Source: Atrina japonica | Taxonomy: Eukaryota; Mollusca; Bivalvia; Pterioida; Pinnidae | Direction of reading: 5' to 3' | NCBI GenBank assembly: GCA_030159075.1 | Contig: BROG01000515.1 | Span: 186,001 to 250,000 of the forward strand | DNA: 64,000 nt | Part shown: piece after piece, positions 47,771-61,700 of the stretch | Layout of the letters: each line of letters begins with the position of its first letter | Position numbering within the stretch: position 1 is the stretch's first letter | Program-made: the position numbers and the translations under genes | Notes under the pieces: model-generated | What the model was told of the DNA's origin: nothing | Databases searched by the model: none | What the model saw: only the letters and a program-made list of their open reading frames with translations

Positions 47771-49204
47771 CTGGTAGAGGACCACTGACCGGCTAAGACC
47801 AGCTGTCGGTTATTTCTGTTCCTGAAAATTGTTTATCATGTGAATTATCTAAAAAAATCTCAAAAATCATGTTTAAATAGCGGAAATTATGTAATATCCG
47901 GCTACTTGTTCTAGCCGGCTACTAGACCCCAACCAGTACTTCTGTAGACATTTTCAAGAGGCTTGTATCTTCAACAAATTTGTTATTCATAATTGGTATG
48001 AAATGTAATAGGAGATTTTCCCATGATTTCACATATATAAATACCCTGGTTCTTTCCAGGATTTGAGCCTTAGTTTTAAAGCATAACTGTCATATGAAAA
48101 ATATACCCATTTTATGTGATATTCTAATTTTCCAAAGTCGGCCATAACAAATGTATGTGAGCTTGTAAATTCAGTTAATTTTTGTCGGCCATACTCTGAG
48201 CATTGTAAATTAACTTTTGGTAAATTTTTACAAAGATTACCGAGTGACCAATAAACACGTGCTATTTGTAGTTAATATATATTCTGTTCTTATTACCCTT
48301 TGGGTTTATTTTCGTACATCATCATTTCATACCTAAATCAGGCAAAGTTTGTCTTTTTCGTCGTTTCAAAACATTCGTTTCTGAAATTGTCCATGTGCCG
48401 GGTATATCAGGTGATCTTGACCCATTTTTAACTCATCCCATCGCATTCTCGGCTTATCATTCTTGACACATATGATCATAAACTGCCCAACTCTACCGGA
48501 CACATGGTGGCAAGATAGTAAAACATGAAATTATAAAAATTATAAAGACCAGACAAAAGATGTTAACATTTCGATCCGGTCAGACGCATTTTGAGGCCAG
48601 ACTGATTATTATACAACACCTGCCCCCTTCATGATGGCGAGCAACAACTTAGAACAAAATATTGCTTGAATAGAAAGAAAAATGTCTACAAACGACAGGT
48701 GACCTGCTTCCTGTCTGTCACTAAGTTATTTATTGTTTAAAATCGTCTTGAAGTGAGCTGGTTGCCAGAGCTGAAAGTTTTCGGAATAAAACTATGAAGG
48801 CTTGACAAAGGATTCTGGCATGGGTGACAGTAAAGCGCGGGATAATATAACAGCCCACAACAGAATCCCCAAAGGGATTATACGGGTACATCACACTCTA
48901 ATAGGGGAGTTTGGAGTTGTTGGATTGTTTGTTATTCCATGTCTGGTAAATTGTTCAGATGTTAACACCAATTAGTTTTTGACATAAAGAATTAGTGACA
49001 TCTGATCTTCAGATCAAGATATAACTGATCTCTTTGGCAGATTCATGTTTTGATAATTAATTGTCATTCAAGTCAAGAACTTCTGAATCAAGCTCTGTTG
49101 CTGGTTGACACAAGTGATATAACTCATGTTTGTGATTAAGTTTACAAGTTATACCTTTTCCTTTCAGAAAAGATACCAAATCTTGCACATTCCACATGTT
49201 GTAA
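47771..49204. other. Intergenic region upstream of the helicase
   Basis: It contains isolated 'ggctaagaccag' and 'ggctac...gccggctac' words at 47,790-47,930, related to the array at 50,325. The rest shows no recognised exon, and the helicase promoter cannot be placed from sequence alone. Confidence 0.4.
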
Positions 49205-49400
49205 TTGTTGTGTGTTTATTGTTGTTTAACGTCCCACTCAAGAATCTTTCACTCATATGGAGACGTCACCAAATGCCGGTGAAGGGCTTCAAATTTTGAC
49301 CTATGCTCGGCACTTACAGCATTGAGCAGTGAGGGTTCTTTAACGTGCTGACACCTACTGTGACACGGGACCTTGATTTTTACTGTCTCATCTGAAGGCT
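49205..49400 (+). mobile_element. SINE-like dispersed repeat
   Basis: 'tgttgtttaacgtcccactc', 'tcactcatatggagacgtca', 'ccggtgaagggctt', 'tgctcggcacttacagc' and 'ctgtgacacgggacc' form a body I recognise as very common and well conserved in molluscan genomes. It lies about 300-490 bp upstream of the helicase start codon. Confidence 0.6.
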
Positions 49401-49552
49401 GTAATTGTTGTCTGTGTACAATTAGTTCTTTGACAAATACACAAATACACTGGAAATAGCTGTAGTTAAAGGGGCATTAGCTGTATTTTGTTTTTCCTTT
49501 TTACTACTTAGATTGATATAAAATAGCAAAAAAGAGATCAGCCTAGATACAT

Positions 49553-49625
49553 GTAGCTAAGTTGGTAAAAGCGTCCTGCTAAGGATTGTAAGGTCCTGGG
49601 TTTGATTCTCAATCTGGCAACTCAT
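49553..49625 (+). mobile_element. tRNA-like SINE head
   Basis: An A box (tagctaagttgg) and a B box (gggtttgattctc) are spaced as in a tRNA, with a GTCCTGCTAAGGATTGTAAGG middle. The ends cannot form an acceptor stem, so this is a tRNA-derived SINE promoter rather than a tRNA gene. Confidence 0.5.
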
Positions 49626-49689
49626 TTTCCCCGCCTACTACATATATTTAACCAAAAATACAATGTTTTACATGTACACAGTTTCAGAT

Positions 49690-49762
49690 ATGAGTTGGCA
49701 TAGAAACAGAGGAAACAGACATTACGGTGGAGGTAGAGGAGGATTCTATAGTAGGAGAAATG
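49690..49762 (+). CDS. Helicase exon 1: start and Gly/Arg-rich segment
   Basis: The ATG lies two bases after a tttcag acceptor-like site, so a 5' UTR intron is possible. It encodes [18 protein letters not shown] then FYSRRN, followed by one base and donor gtaagt. RGG-like segments in this position are known in DHX36 and help bind RNA. Confidence 0.65.
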
Positions 49763-52700
49763 GTAAGTTGGATATTGTTTGTAGTTTTACATTCCATCAA
49801 GAATTAGATTCACTAATTTGGAGATGTCACCAATATTAGTTGCAGCATTAGTGTCACAAATTTTTAACCGTGCTATTGAGAGATACCAATGCAGTATGTG
49901 TTCTTTAAAGTGCCACAGCTAACGTGACATTGGATCTGCAGTTTTAAGTCTTGTCCTAAACTAAAGACTTTCGCTTTGTATGCAGAGGAAGGAACAGCCA
50001 CTTCTTTTTTTTTTTCAAGTCTTTGGTATGACCTAGTACCAAACAAGAGACCTTCCACTTGGGAGTCTGAAGCTGAACCACTAGACTGCCACAAGTGGTG
50101 GTAAGCTTGGAAGTCCCTGTATATAAACAGATTGTAATTGTAACTTCCTCAAGTTTAAAGAATCTTGTAAGGGTTTTTGTGTTTTATTTTGTTCTTTACC
50201 CATAATTTTAAATCATATACCATAAAGATTTCCTTTTAACCAAAATTGTATTACAGTATAGTAGAAACATTTAGTTCAGTCAATGTAACACCCATTTTTC
50301 ATTCTCCCTATACTGGTTGAGAACCAGTAGTCGGCTAAGACAGTAATCGGCTAAGACCAGTGGTCGGCTAAGACCAGTAATCGGCTAAGACCAGTGGTTG
50401 GCTAAGACCAGTAGTCGGCTAAGACCAGTAGTCGGCTTAGACCAGTAGTCGGCTAAGACCAGTGGTCGGCTAAGACCATTGGTTGGCTAAGACCAGTAGT
50501 CGGCTAAGACCAGTGGTCGGCTAAGACCAGTGGTCGGCTAAGACCAGTACTCGGCTTAGACCAGTAGTTGGCTAAGACCAGTAGTCGGCTAAGACCAGTA
50601 AGTCTGTGTGGAACGATACATGTAAATACATGTACACTGTATATTGAAATTCTTGGAAAAAATTACCACAACTCCAGATTATTTTGTGTATTGACCAGGT
50701 CAGGTCAGGTCGGCTGATCCAGTTTGTTTTGATTTTCGCCCACTGAAATTTGTCAAATTTACACATCTGCTAAAACTAGTGGTTGGGCTTGGCATACAAA
50801 CATTTGTGTTACATGATGAAATGAGTGAAGAGTTGATCTCTAACACTAGTTTATGTTCTCACCTGATAAAGGGCATTAGTTTTGAATGTCACAAGTTTGT
50901 CTGAGGAAACTCAAGACTATAAATAAATATTTGTAATAAAAATCTAGTGGAGAAGCTCTGATTGCAATATTTAACAGTCATTTTCCTAGGCTCAATTTTG
51001 GTCCAGTTACAGGACCCATTCCCAATATGAAAATGGCTTATATCCCCCCAAAAAATGCAAAGATTCCCAATTTGGAATTTCAAAATGTAATACAGTGAAC
51101 CCGCTTTACAACGACATTCATTATAATGGAATATTCGGTATCCGAAAAGAATTACTCAGGAACAAATGTACATAAAAAGTACTCATTACAACAGAATATT
51201 CGGTATCCAACTCCGACATCAGATTCTGGGAACAAATGTACAAAACTCGATGTAAATAAACTCTTTACAACGACCTGACATAGAAGCCACCTGCTGATCC
51301 GGCTATTGTTTTCAGTCTTGATTTTCTTCACTGTTGAGATCACAGGTAAAAATAATTGTGTCAATAAAACAATTACACCGTCAATTGTTCTCTGATCTGC
51401 ACTGATAGGTGATAGGCGTCAGCCATTAGCCTTAGCCTTGCAGTAGGCCTAAAGTTTATAAAACAGGTTTTATTAGAACTGAACCGACATTAAAATACAA
51501 GCTGTGTACAAATTGAAAGATAATTGAATAATTTAAAATATATACATAGTTGACAAGTTCTGTTAGGCTACATATCAGTGCTGATGTGTTTACAATGGCG
51601 TAGCTTTAAATGACTTCCATTTTTGCGATGGCCGTAGAAATTTTAGTAAGATCTTATTTATGAAAGGCATTTGTAATTATATTGTATCAGCAATCTCTGT
51701 GCTTTTTATTTAAACAATAAAGAATCTAACTCGGAATCAGGTACATTCAGGCATTTTGTACATGATCCGTGCATTTTATGACATCACTGATTTATTATAT
51801 GCGACCAAAAAAATAATGGTTTTGATGTTTACAAGATTATCTTGCATGACAATTAAAAGGGTGAAAATAGTATGAAATAACAGAATAAGAACCGTTATGA
51901 CTTTCTATTTTATTTATTTACGTGTTATTATATGTGTAAATGATACTTAAGGGAGCTAACTATAAAATGCTCACCAAATTAATTTCGTTACAGTGACAAA
52001 TTTGATATAATGTCAATCCTATGTAGGAACAAACATGGTCGTTGTAAAGAGAGTTCACTGTATATTGTATATTTCAAACTACATGTAATGTCTCAAGTTC
52101 AGTTCTTCTGTTTTGGAGGTAGGAAAGTCCCTGTATTAAATCACATGGACATTTAAAAGTAGGAAGACACACACTTCTTGATTATTGATTTATAAGATTG
52201 ATTTTTATAAGAAGCTTGATATGGCCGACCTCATGATCGACCCCATAAAAAAGACCTATTTTTCAAAGATATTTTTAGATGGTAGAAAGGAACTTGAAAC
52301 AGCAGATGAACAGGATCAAATAGAAAGGCAGGGTTATAGAACGCTATAATAGGAACGACCTCAGAACATTCTGAATAGAAAGGCACTTGAACCGGTTATA
52401 GAACTGAAAAGAGAAAGGCATAGAACTGGGAGAACCTTATAGAACGTTCAGGACGTCCACCTTGAACCGGTTATAGAACTGAAAAGAACTTGAGGTAATA
52501 GAACGATAATATAAAAGAACTTGGGTAATAGAACTCTACTATGCCAAAATGGGAATAGAACATTCTATAATATAAAAGAGAAAGTAATAGAACGAAAATA
52601 GAAAGGACTTGAACTTGAACGTTCATAATATAAAAGAACTTGAACATTTTTTATAATATAAAAGAACTTGAACAGGTAATAGAACGTTCTATAATAGAAA

Positions 52701-55700
52701 GGCACTTGAACAGGTAATAGAACGTTCTATAATAGAAAGGCACTTGAACCGGTTATAGAACGTTCTATAATAGAAAAGAACTTGAACAGGTAATAGAACG
52801 TTCTATAATATAAAAGAGAAAGGCATTCTTGAACTTGAACAGGAACATTATAGAAAAATTGAACTAATAATATAATAGAAAGGCACTTGAACAGGTTATA
52901 GAACGTTCTATAATAGAAAAGAACTTGAACAGGTAATAGAACGTTCTATAATATAAAAGAACTTGAACAGGTAATAGAACATTCTATAATATAAAAGAAC
53001 TTGAACAGGTAGATTCTAGAAAGGCACTTGTTCTATAATAGAAAAGAACTTGAACAGGTAATAGAACATTCTATAATATAAAAGAACTTGAACAGGTAAT
53101 AGAACGTTCTATAATATAAAAGAACTTGAACAGGTAATAGAACATTCTATAATATAAAAGAACTTGAACAGTAATAGAACGTTCTATAATAGAAAGGCAC
53201 TTGAACAGGTAATAGAACGTTCTATAATTTTGGTATCCACTTTGCTCTTTCCATTGATCTTTTTACCATAGGTTTTTCATTGGCTCTGCCCTCTATGTAT
53301 CATTTAGAAGTGTTAATAGTTTGATGAGGAATGTTGTATGGTGGCAGTCAGTTTTTAAGTGGAAGCAGGGCTCGACATTAGCATTTGCCTGATTTTCCGT
53401 GTCCAGGTGAAAATCGGCATGGACAAGTAAACCTTCCTAATAATTAATTAAAATAATCTTCCTAATAATTAATTAAAATAATCAGCAATATTTATAATTT
53501 GTTGTTTCAAACCTCAGCCAAATTGATGTGTATCCATTTAATGTCTAATTAAAAAGTGAAGATTGAATTACTCAGATAAACATCATGGAAGTTTTATCTT
53601 ACTATCAGACCTATGCATAAACAAAGATAGTTGTTGACTTACGATGAAATCATAATAAAGTAGGTATAAATGAAGAGTCATGAGGTCTTCCGAAAAATAA
53701 TCACTAAAACACTTGTCACCTATGAGAAATTAATAGCTTTAGTTATACTGACATGATTAGAGATTTCCCCGGTTATTGTAAATATGGGTTTGATAATTTA
53801 CTGGTTTGCAGCTGTGGAAAATAACTCATAAACAAAATAATACTGAAAACTGAGTTGTAAACAAACAAAAGAAATAAAGAAAGACAAGTTGAAATTGAGA
53901 GCTGTTTAAAAACATTCTGCAGTCAATCAATTGGCCAAGATCAAGCTTCCAATGATAAGGTTTTGTTTATTTTAAAACTAAGTGTAATTTGAATAGTGAC
54001 AAGTTCTATAGACATTATCGTAGTGTGTGAATACACATATATATTTTATGTCTTGTTTAGTTTTTGGTAACATCTCTATTGTTGTTGTTACTTTTAATTT
54101 TTGTTATCCCATGAGTATTCTCTTATTTAGTACACCTGATTTTTTTTTTTTTAACTTTTTTTGTTAAAAATATAGACTTTTAAATAATCCTTTGAATTTT
54201 CTTTGTAAATTGTGGACAAGTGGATTTGTGATTCGGACAAGTACTTGTCCGACGGGACAAGTGAAAAAAATCCTTAATGTAGAGCCCTGGGAAGAAAAAA
54301 CCTGGTTATAATGTACCCAGAAAGAGACCATCCACCTTCAGCAAGTAACCTACTTGTAGCTTTCATTCTTAAAGAATCAGCGCAGGTACCAGCGGGGCAA
54401 GCAAGGGGGCAAGGGCTTTGAGTAGTCACACTCCATGTTAAATCACCTCTTATCTTATTGTTCCTACAGGAACCCCTGCTGACTAGAGGTGATAGACTTC
54501 CTGGTTTAGTGTGCGTTACTCTTACCACTCGGCCATTGATGCTCCTGTGGTTTATAACTTAGGTATGCCTCAGATAAAGAATATCAAATTGTAAATGTTG
54601 TAAATAATAAACACTGATTTTAATGTTCTAAATTTAACCAATTTCAGTTTTGCGTTTCAGGATTACATCTCTTTGTAGTTTTGAAGAAATTTCTATATGT
54701 CCTCGAGATTGAAGATCTAGGATTAGGCCTATTTTTTCTGGTTCTTATGTTTTTAACATTTCATCATGTAACTACAGTTTCTATCCTCAAAGTTTAACCA
54801 GATTTGGTATAATGCTTTATAACAATGAAAAAATAACAAGTGTCTGGATAGCACAGTGGTAAGCACACTTGCTTCTCATTAGCGCTTCTGCTTCTCACGA
54901 ATGTGATCCTGATTCAATCCTCGGATTGGACATGAGTATGTGAGATGGTATAGTGTTCACCATGTTAAACACGTAGGTTTTCTCTGAGTACTCTGGTTTC
55001 CCCTACACCAAGCACCCCATAATGTCAACATCAGAGCCAACAAGAGACATATATAAGTTGTTTAAACTTGTTTGTTCAATGTTGTAAAATAAATTGTAAA
55101 ATAAATTAAGTTTTGCTTTATTATTGTAAACAGTTGGCATTGCTGGCACCAATTTGGCCCAGTGATTAAAGCATCATACCTAAAACCATGAAGTATTTCA
55201 CCTCTTGTAGGCACAGGTGAACACTTGAACCTAAGCCGATTTGGGGGGAAAATTGCCAGTTTACTTTCTGAAGGCCGGTGGTTTCTTCCCGCGTACAGTG
55301 TAACTCTTCTCTTCTCAACCATTGAAAACTGGCCACCACTAAATAACTTAAAAAATGTTGAGAATGGAAAAACAACATTTAAATAAAACATTGGCAATGT
55401 CTTTTGTGGCTTATCTACCAGTGCGACTTATACATGAGTATATACAGCTTTATATGAGTATCTACAGACATCAGTTTTCAGTGATACTTTTTATGTATTT
55501 TAGAGATCAGTTTTCAGTGATACTTTTTACGTATTTTAGAGGTCAGTTTTTAGTGATACTTTTTACGTATTTTAGAGGTCAGTTTTCAGTGATACTTTTT
55601 ATGTATTTTAGAGGTCAGTTTTCAGTGATACTTTTTATGTGTTTTACAGGTCAGTTTTCAGTGATACTTTTTATGTATTGTAGAGGTCAGTTTTCAGTGA

Positions 55701-58700
55701 TACTTTTTTGTGTTTTAGAGGTCAGTTTTTAGTGATACTTTTTACATATTTTAGAGGTCAGTTTTCAGTGATACTTTTTATGTGTTTTACAGGTCAGTTT
55801 TCAGTGATACTTTTTACGTATTTTAGAGGTCAGTTTTCAGTGGTACTTTTTATGGATTTTAGAGTTCAGTTTTAAGTGATACTTTTTACGTATTTTAGAG
55901 GTCAGTTTTCAGTGATACTTTTTATGGATTTTAGAGGTCAATTTTCAGTGATTCTTTTTATACAGTGATTCTTTTTTGTGTTTTAGAGGTTTTTTTAGTA
56001 CTTTTTACATTTTTAGAGGTTAGTTTTCAGTGATACTTTTTATGTTTTTACAGGTCAGTTTTCAGTGATACTTTTTAGAGTCAGTTTTTGATACAACGTA
56101 TTTGAGGTCAGTTTTCAGTTTACTTTTTATGGATTTTAGAGGTCAATTTTCAGTTTTACATTAGAGGTTAGTTTTCAGTGATAGTTTTTACATATTTTAG
56201 AGGTCAGTTTTCAATGATGCTTTTTCGTATTTTAGAGGTCAGTTTTCAGTGATACTTTTTATGTGTTTTACAGGTCAGTTTTCAGTGATACTTTTTACGT
56301 AATTTAGAGGTCAGTTTTCAGTGATACTTTTTATGGATTTAGAGGTCAATTTTCAGTGATTCTTTTTATCTACTTTAGAGGTTAGTTTTCAGTGATAATT
56401 TTTACGTATTTTAGAGGTCAGTTTTCAATGATGCTTTTTACGTATTTTAGAGGTCAGTTTTAAGTGATCCTTTTTACTTATTTTAGAGGTCAGTTATCAG
56501 TGATACTTTTTATGGATTTTAGAGGTCAGTTTTTTCAGTGATTCTTTTTATCTGCTTTAGAGGTCTGTAGTTTCAATGGGTGAACAACAAGAACACAACA
56601 TCCGACGACTTCTGGACAACATACAAGCAGCTGACAATGTTCCCCCACAGCCAACACGGTCAGGTGCATCAATTGAAAATGAGGACTCTACCAGGTAAAT
56701 AACATTTTTACTAAAACAGAAAAACTTAATTTGAGACATTTGTGTGAAAATACTTAATTTTTAAGTCACCTGAGCTGAAAACTCATGGTGACCTATTACG
56801 ATCGCTTTTTATGCGTTGTGCGCCATCCGACGTGCGTAAACTTTTCACGTTTTCAACTTCTTCTAACGAACCAGGGGGCCATTTTTAACAAAACTTGGCA
56901 TATAGCATCCCCATGTGAAGCCACACAAAGTTTGTGAATGAAAAAGGGATAGGACCAATATGGGCCCTAAAAGGGGCCAAAAAGGACCAAACCTTGGTAC
57001 ATCTTTAAATCTTCTTCGCATGAACCAATGAGTTTCAAATTTTGTATGCATGATTGTTAAGTCAATATCTACAAAGTTTGCGAATGAAAATGAAATCTGC
57101 CCATAAACGTGCCACTAGGGGACGCATTAATAGCACAGGGTACATTTGTATTACAAATTGTTTAATAACTCAAAACTGATTGACATTTTGTATACAAAGA
57201 TGCATGAGAAAACTGTTAGGAATTATCTGAGGATCATTTTGACAAAATTGAAGGTCATGGCATCAAAGGTCTAAGAAAATGGAAAATATAAGTTTTTTGT
57301 AAAATTTTGGACATTTTTGACTACTTTTCCAGAACTATTGGACCAATTTGAACCAAACTTGACAGGAAGTATAACCATGTAAAGCCGCATAAAGTTTGCA
57401 GATAGGTGGCTAGGGCCAAACATGGCTGTCATTGCTATATATAGAAATATTTTTAATTTAATATGAATTTTCAAAATTATTAAAGCTAGAGAAAAAACCG
57501 TTACCTCAAAATGAGCGGCTTGCAGAAATCTACAAATATGTCATTTTGGGGGAAATTGTGGGATCGACCCTTATGTGAGTTATTTCCCTTTTTTGTGGAT
57601 TTTTCAGTCACCTGAGCCAAAGGCTCAAGGTGACCTATAGCAATCGTCTTTTGTATGTCGTCGGCCGTCGTCCGTCGTGTGTTGTTAACTTTTAAAGCAT
57701 TTTCGACTTCTTCTCAAAAACCAATGGGCCATTTTCAACCAAACTTGGCAGGAAGTATCCCCATGTGAAGCCGCATAAAGTTTGCGAAGAAAAAGGGGCT
57801 AGGGCCCATAGGGGCCTCAAAAGGGGCCAAAAAGTACCAAAACTTGGTACATCTTTAAAAATCTTCTTCTTATGAACCAATGATCAGATGACTTTCAAAT
57901 TTGGTGTGCATGATTGTTAAGTCATTGTCTACAAAGTTTGCGAATTAAAATGAAATCCGTCAATAAACATGCCACTAGGGGCACTTTAGTAAATGGGGGG
58001 TATTTTGGCTGTTTTTTTGACATTATCTCAATAAGTATAATAGATAGAAAGAATCTGATGGAGGCAAAAATGTTCAGCACGCAAAGATCTACAAAACTTT
58101 CTATAGAGCCGAAACTGTCGGGTCGACCCTTGTTGGAGTTTTGCTCAGGTGACCGTCAAGGCCCATTTGGCCTCTTGTTCTTGTTTTTGGTTGTTTTTTG
58201 ACATTATCTTAAAAAGTATGAAAGGTAGAGCAAAAGTGAAAGAAACAAAAATGTTCAGCTTGCAAAGATCAACAAAAAAACAAAAACAAAAAACAAAAAA
58301 CAAAAAAAACAATATGGCTGAAATTGTCTGGTCACCCCTTATGGGAGTTATTTCCCCTTTTAAGTTGAATTTTCATGTTTTGACAGTATTGTCCTATTAT
58401 CTTGAAAAGTATAATAAATAGGACAAAAGTAAAAAATGTTCAGCATGCAAAGATCTACTAAAAAGTCAATAGAGCCGAAATTGTCAGGTCACCCCTTTTG
58501 GGAGTTATTTCCCCTTTTACTGTTTTTTTTCATTTTTTTTTTGACAGAAAATGTAAGTTTTTTGTCAAATTTGAGACATTTTCGACTTCTTCTCAAAAAC
58601 CAATGGATTAAGTTTAGCCAGACTTGACTTGAAATTTTTCTCAGGTGAACGTTAAGGCCCATTGGGCCTCTTGTTCATTTTGAAATTCCAAATTTTCTAT

Positions 58701-61700
58701 TTCTGCATATTTTGGGGAAAATACAAGCCATTTTTACATTGGGAATGGGTCCTGTAACTGAATCCAGAATTGGCCTAGGAAAGTCCCTTGTAAATATTTT
58801 ATTTTTCTTTCTTCATCATTTTTGGTCATCAGTTACACATACCCTATGATAAACTGGTAAAATGATAAATGTAGGTACATGTGCTTGCCATTAGAGGTGA
58901 CACAAATTTCATTTCATCACAGTAAAACCTGTAATCAATTATAAATATGTAATTATGTATCAACAGCTCATCAGAAGAAATGTCTTTCCCACCCATGGAT
59001 CCACACCCCAGTGGCTCACAGACTAGTGATGTAGATCCACCACATTCTGCTCATCATTGGAATAGTTCTAGAGGAAATGATTCCCTTAAAATAACATTAG
59101 ATGTAGATAGCAGACGGAAAGTGTCAGCCAGTGAATGTGCTTCTAACATCAAACAAGAAAGTACCTTGTCCTTACCGGAGAAACGTAATGGTGATAACAC
59201 CGAGGTTGAAGGATTGCCGAACTTAGAGGAAGTAATGCTGTTTAACAGAGAGGAAGCAGATTTTCATTTTACAGATGACATGAAAGAAAGTATGACACTT
59301 CAGATTATTTTTTTCATCATTTTGAAAATAAGTTCTGCAGCCTAATAAATGCTTCTGAATTTACTTATAATTCATGAACAAAATTCCCTAGCATTTTAAG
59401 ATTTCATGATACCACATAATCAGAATTGTATTACACCTTGAGATTTAATATCATAGTCCAATATCAGGGGCCCATTTTACTTGGTTTTGTTATTATGAGT
59501 TTATCATTAGTCACAAGTATCAGGGGCCCATTTTACTTCATGTTGTTATTATGAGTTTATCATTAGTCACAAGTATCAGGGGCCATTTTACTTGGTTTTG
59601 TTATTATGAGTTTATCATTAGTCACAAGTATCAGGGGGGCCATTTTACTTCGTTTTGTTATTATGAGTTTATCATTAGTCACAAGTATCAGGGGGCCATT
59701 TTACTTCGTTTTGTTATTATGAGTTTATCATTAGTCACAAGTATCAGGGGGCCATTTTACTTCGTTTTGTTATTATGAGTTTATCATTAGTCACAAGTAT
59801 CAGGGACCCATTTTACTTCGTTTTGTTATTATGAGTTTATCATTAGAGTTTATCATTAGTCACAAGTCAAGTATCAGGGACCCATTTTACTTCGTTTTGT
59901 TATTATGAGTTTATCATTAGTCACAAGTATCAGGGGGCCATTTTACTTCGTTTTGTTATTATGAGTTTATCATTAGTCACAAGTATCAGGGGCCCATTTT
60001 ACTTCCTTTTGTTATTCTGAGTTTATCATTAGTCACAAGTATCAGGGGCCCATTTAACTTCATTTTGTTATTATGAGTTTATCATTAGTCACAAGTATCA
60101 GGGACCCATTTTACTTCGTTTTGTTATTATGAGTTTATCATTAGTCACAAGTATCAGGGGGCCATTTTACTTCGTTTTGTTATTATGAGTTTATCATTAG
60201 TCACAAGTATCAGGGACCCATTTTACTTCGTTTTGTTATTATGAGTTTATCATTAGTCACAAGTATCAGGGGGCCATTTTACTTCGTTTTGTTATTATGA
60301 GTTTATCATTAGTCACAAGTATCAGGGGCCCATTTTACTTCGTTTTGTTATTATGAGTTTATCATTAGTCACAAGTATCAGGGGCCATTTTACTTGGTTT
60401 TGTTATTATGAGTTTATCATTAGTCACAAGTATCAGGGGCCCATTTAACTTCATTTTGTTATTATGAGTTTATCATTAGTCACAAGTATCAGGGGCCATT
60501 TTACTTGGTTTTGTTATTATGAGTTTATCATTAGTCACAAGTATCAGGGGCCCATTTAACTTCATTTTGTTATTATGAGTTTATCATTAGTCACAAGTAT
60601 CAGGGGCCATTTTACTTGGTTTTGTTATTATGAGTTTATCATTAGTCACAAGTATCAGGGGGCCATTTTACTTCGTTTTGTTATTATGAGTTTATCATTA
60701 GTCACAAGTTTGTCAGTAACATATACAGTCAAGTTTGGATTTTACAAAGTCAGAAGAACATTGAAAAGTATATCATACAAACTCTACTTTGTAAAAAGCA
60801 AAATGCAGATTTTCTCAATTTTTTTAGCTTACATAATCACACGTTAATGTTTAAGAAAAATTGTATTCTGTATTTCAAAGTCATATCCATTAGAAAGTAT
60901 AACTTCAAAGTAAGAATTCTTTTTGTGGGGGAGGAAGTAGTCAGATTTTCTCTTTTTAGATAAATGTCACAGAGGCAAATAACTGTCTCTGCTTGGAATT
61001 GAACCTAGGACCCCTGGATCACAAATCTGATGCTCTAGTCAAGCTAGTGGAAACACCATATTACCATGGCTACATTTCCCCCTCCATTTGAAAAGAGGCG
61101 TCCCAACTCTTCATTCGGAGGTAACAATCAAGTGATAGATAATAATATTCTATCCAGGAAGAATCCAGGTACAAACATGGGCGCCAAATGTCACAGAGGC
61201 AAATAACTGTCTCTGCTTGGAATCAAACCCAGGACCCCTGAATTACAAATCTGGTGCTTGACCAATTAAGCTAAAGGGTTAACCCCGCTAGCCAAGCTTG
61301 TAGGAACACCATATAATCACTGTTACATAAAAATTTATTGTATCACCGTATTAAAACAATCGAGTCAGGGTCAGCGCTCGCCATTCATTATATCATTAGA
61401 TCTGATTTTGCTACAGTAACTGTGTCTCAAACACATATATAGCTAATAAACAAATCAGAAGTATAATAATGAGAGAAATCTTTTTCAGCTTCTGTGCAAG
61501 GAAGTCAGCTTTGTCCAGATGAAAACCTAAACAAATTGTACACACAGGAACATGAGGAAAAGCAGAGCTCTCCGAGATATCAGAAGATGATGGACTTCAG
61601 GAGGACGTTACCATCCTTTAACATGAGAGAGGTACTATGTATACATTTCACAAAGTTAATACAAGTTCTTTGTTATTTCTTAGCTGTTTGACTTGGTAGT

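Noticed and set aside
49553..49625. A possible functional tRNA gene
   Set aside because: A and B boxes are present, but no acceptor stem can be formed and the flanks look like a SINE.
57914..58627. Forward frames containing [15 protein letters not shown] words
   Set aside because: They repeat because the underlying MITE body is duplicated; the same words occur in different frames with stops.
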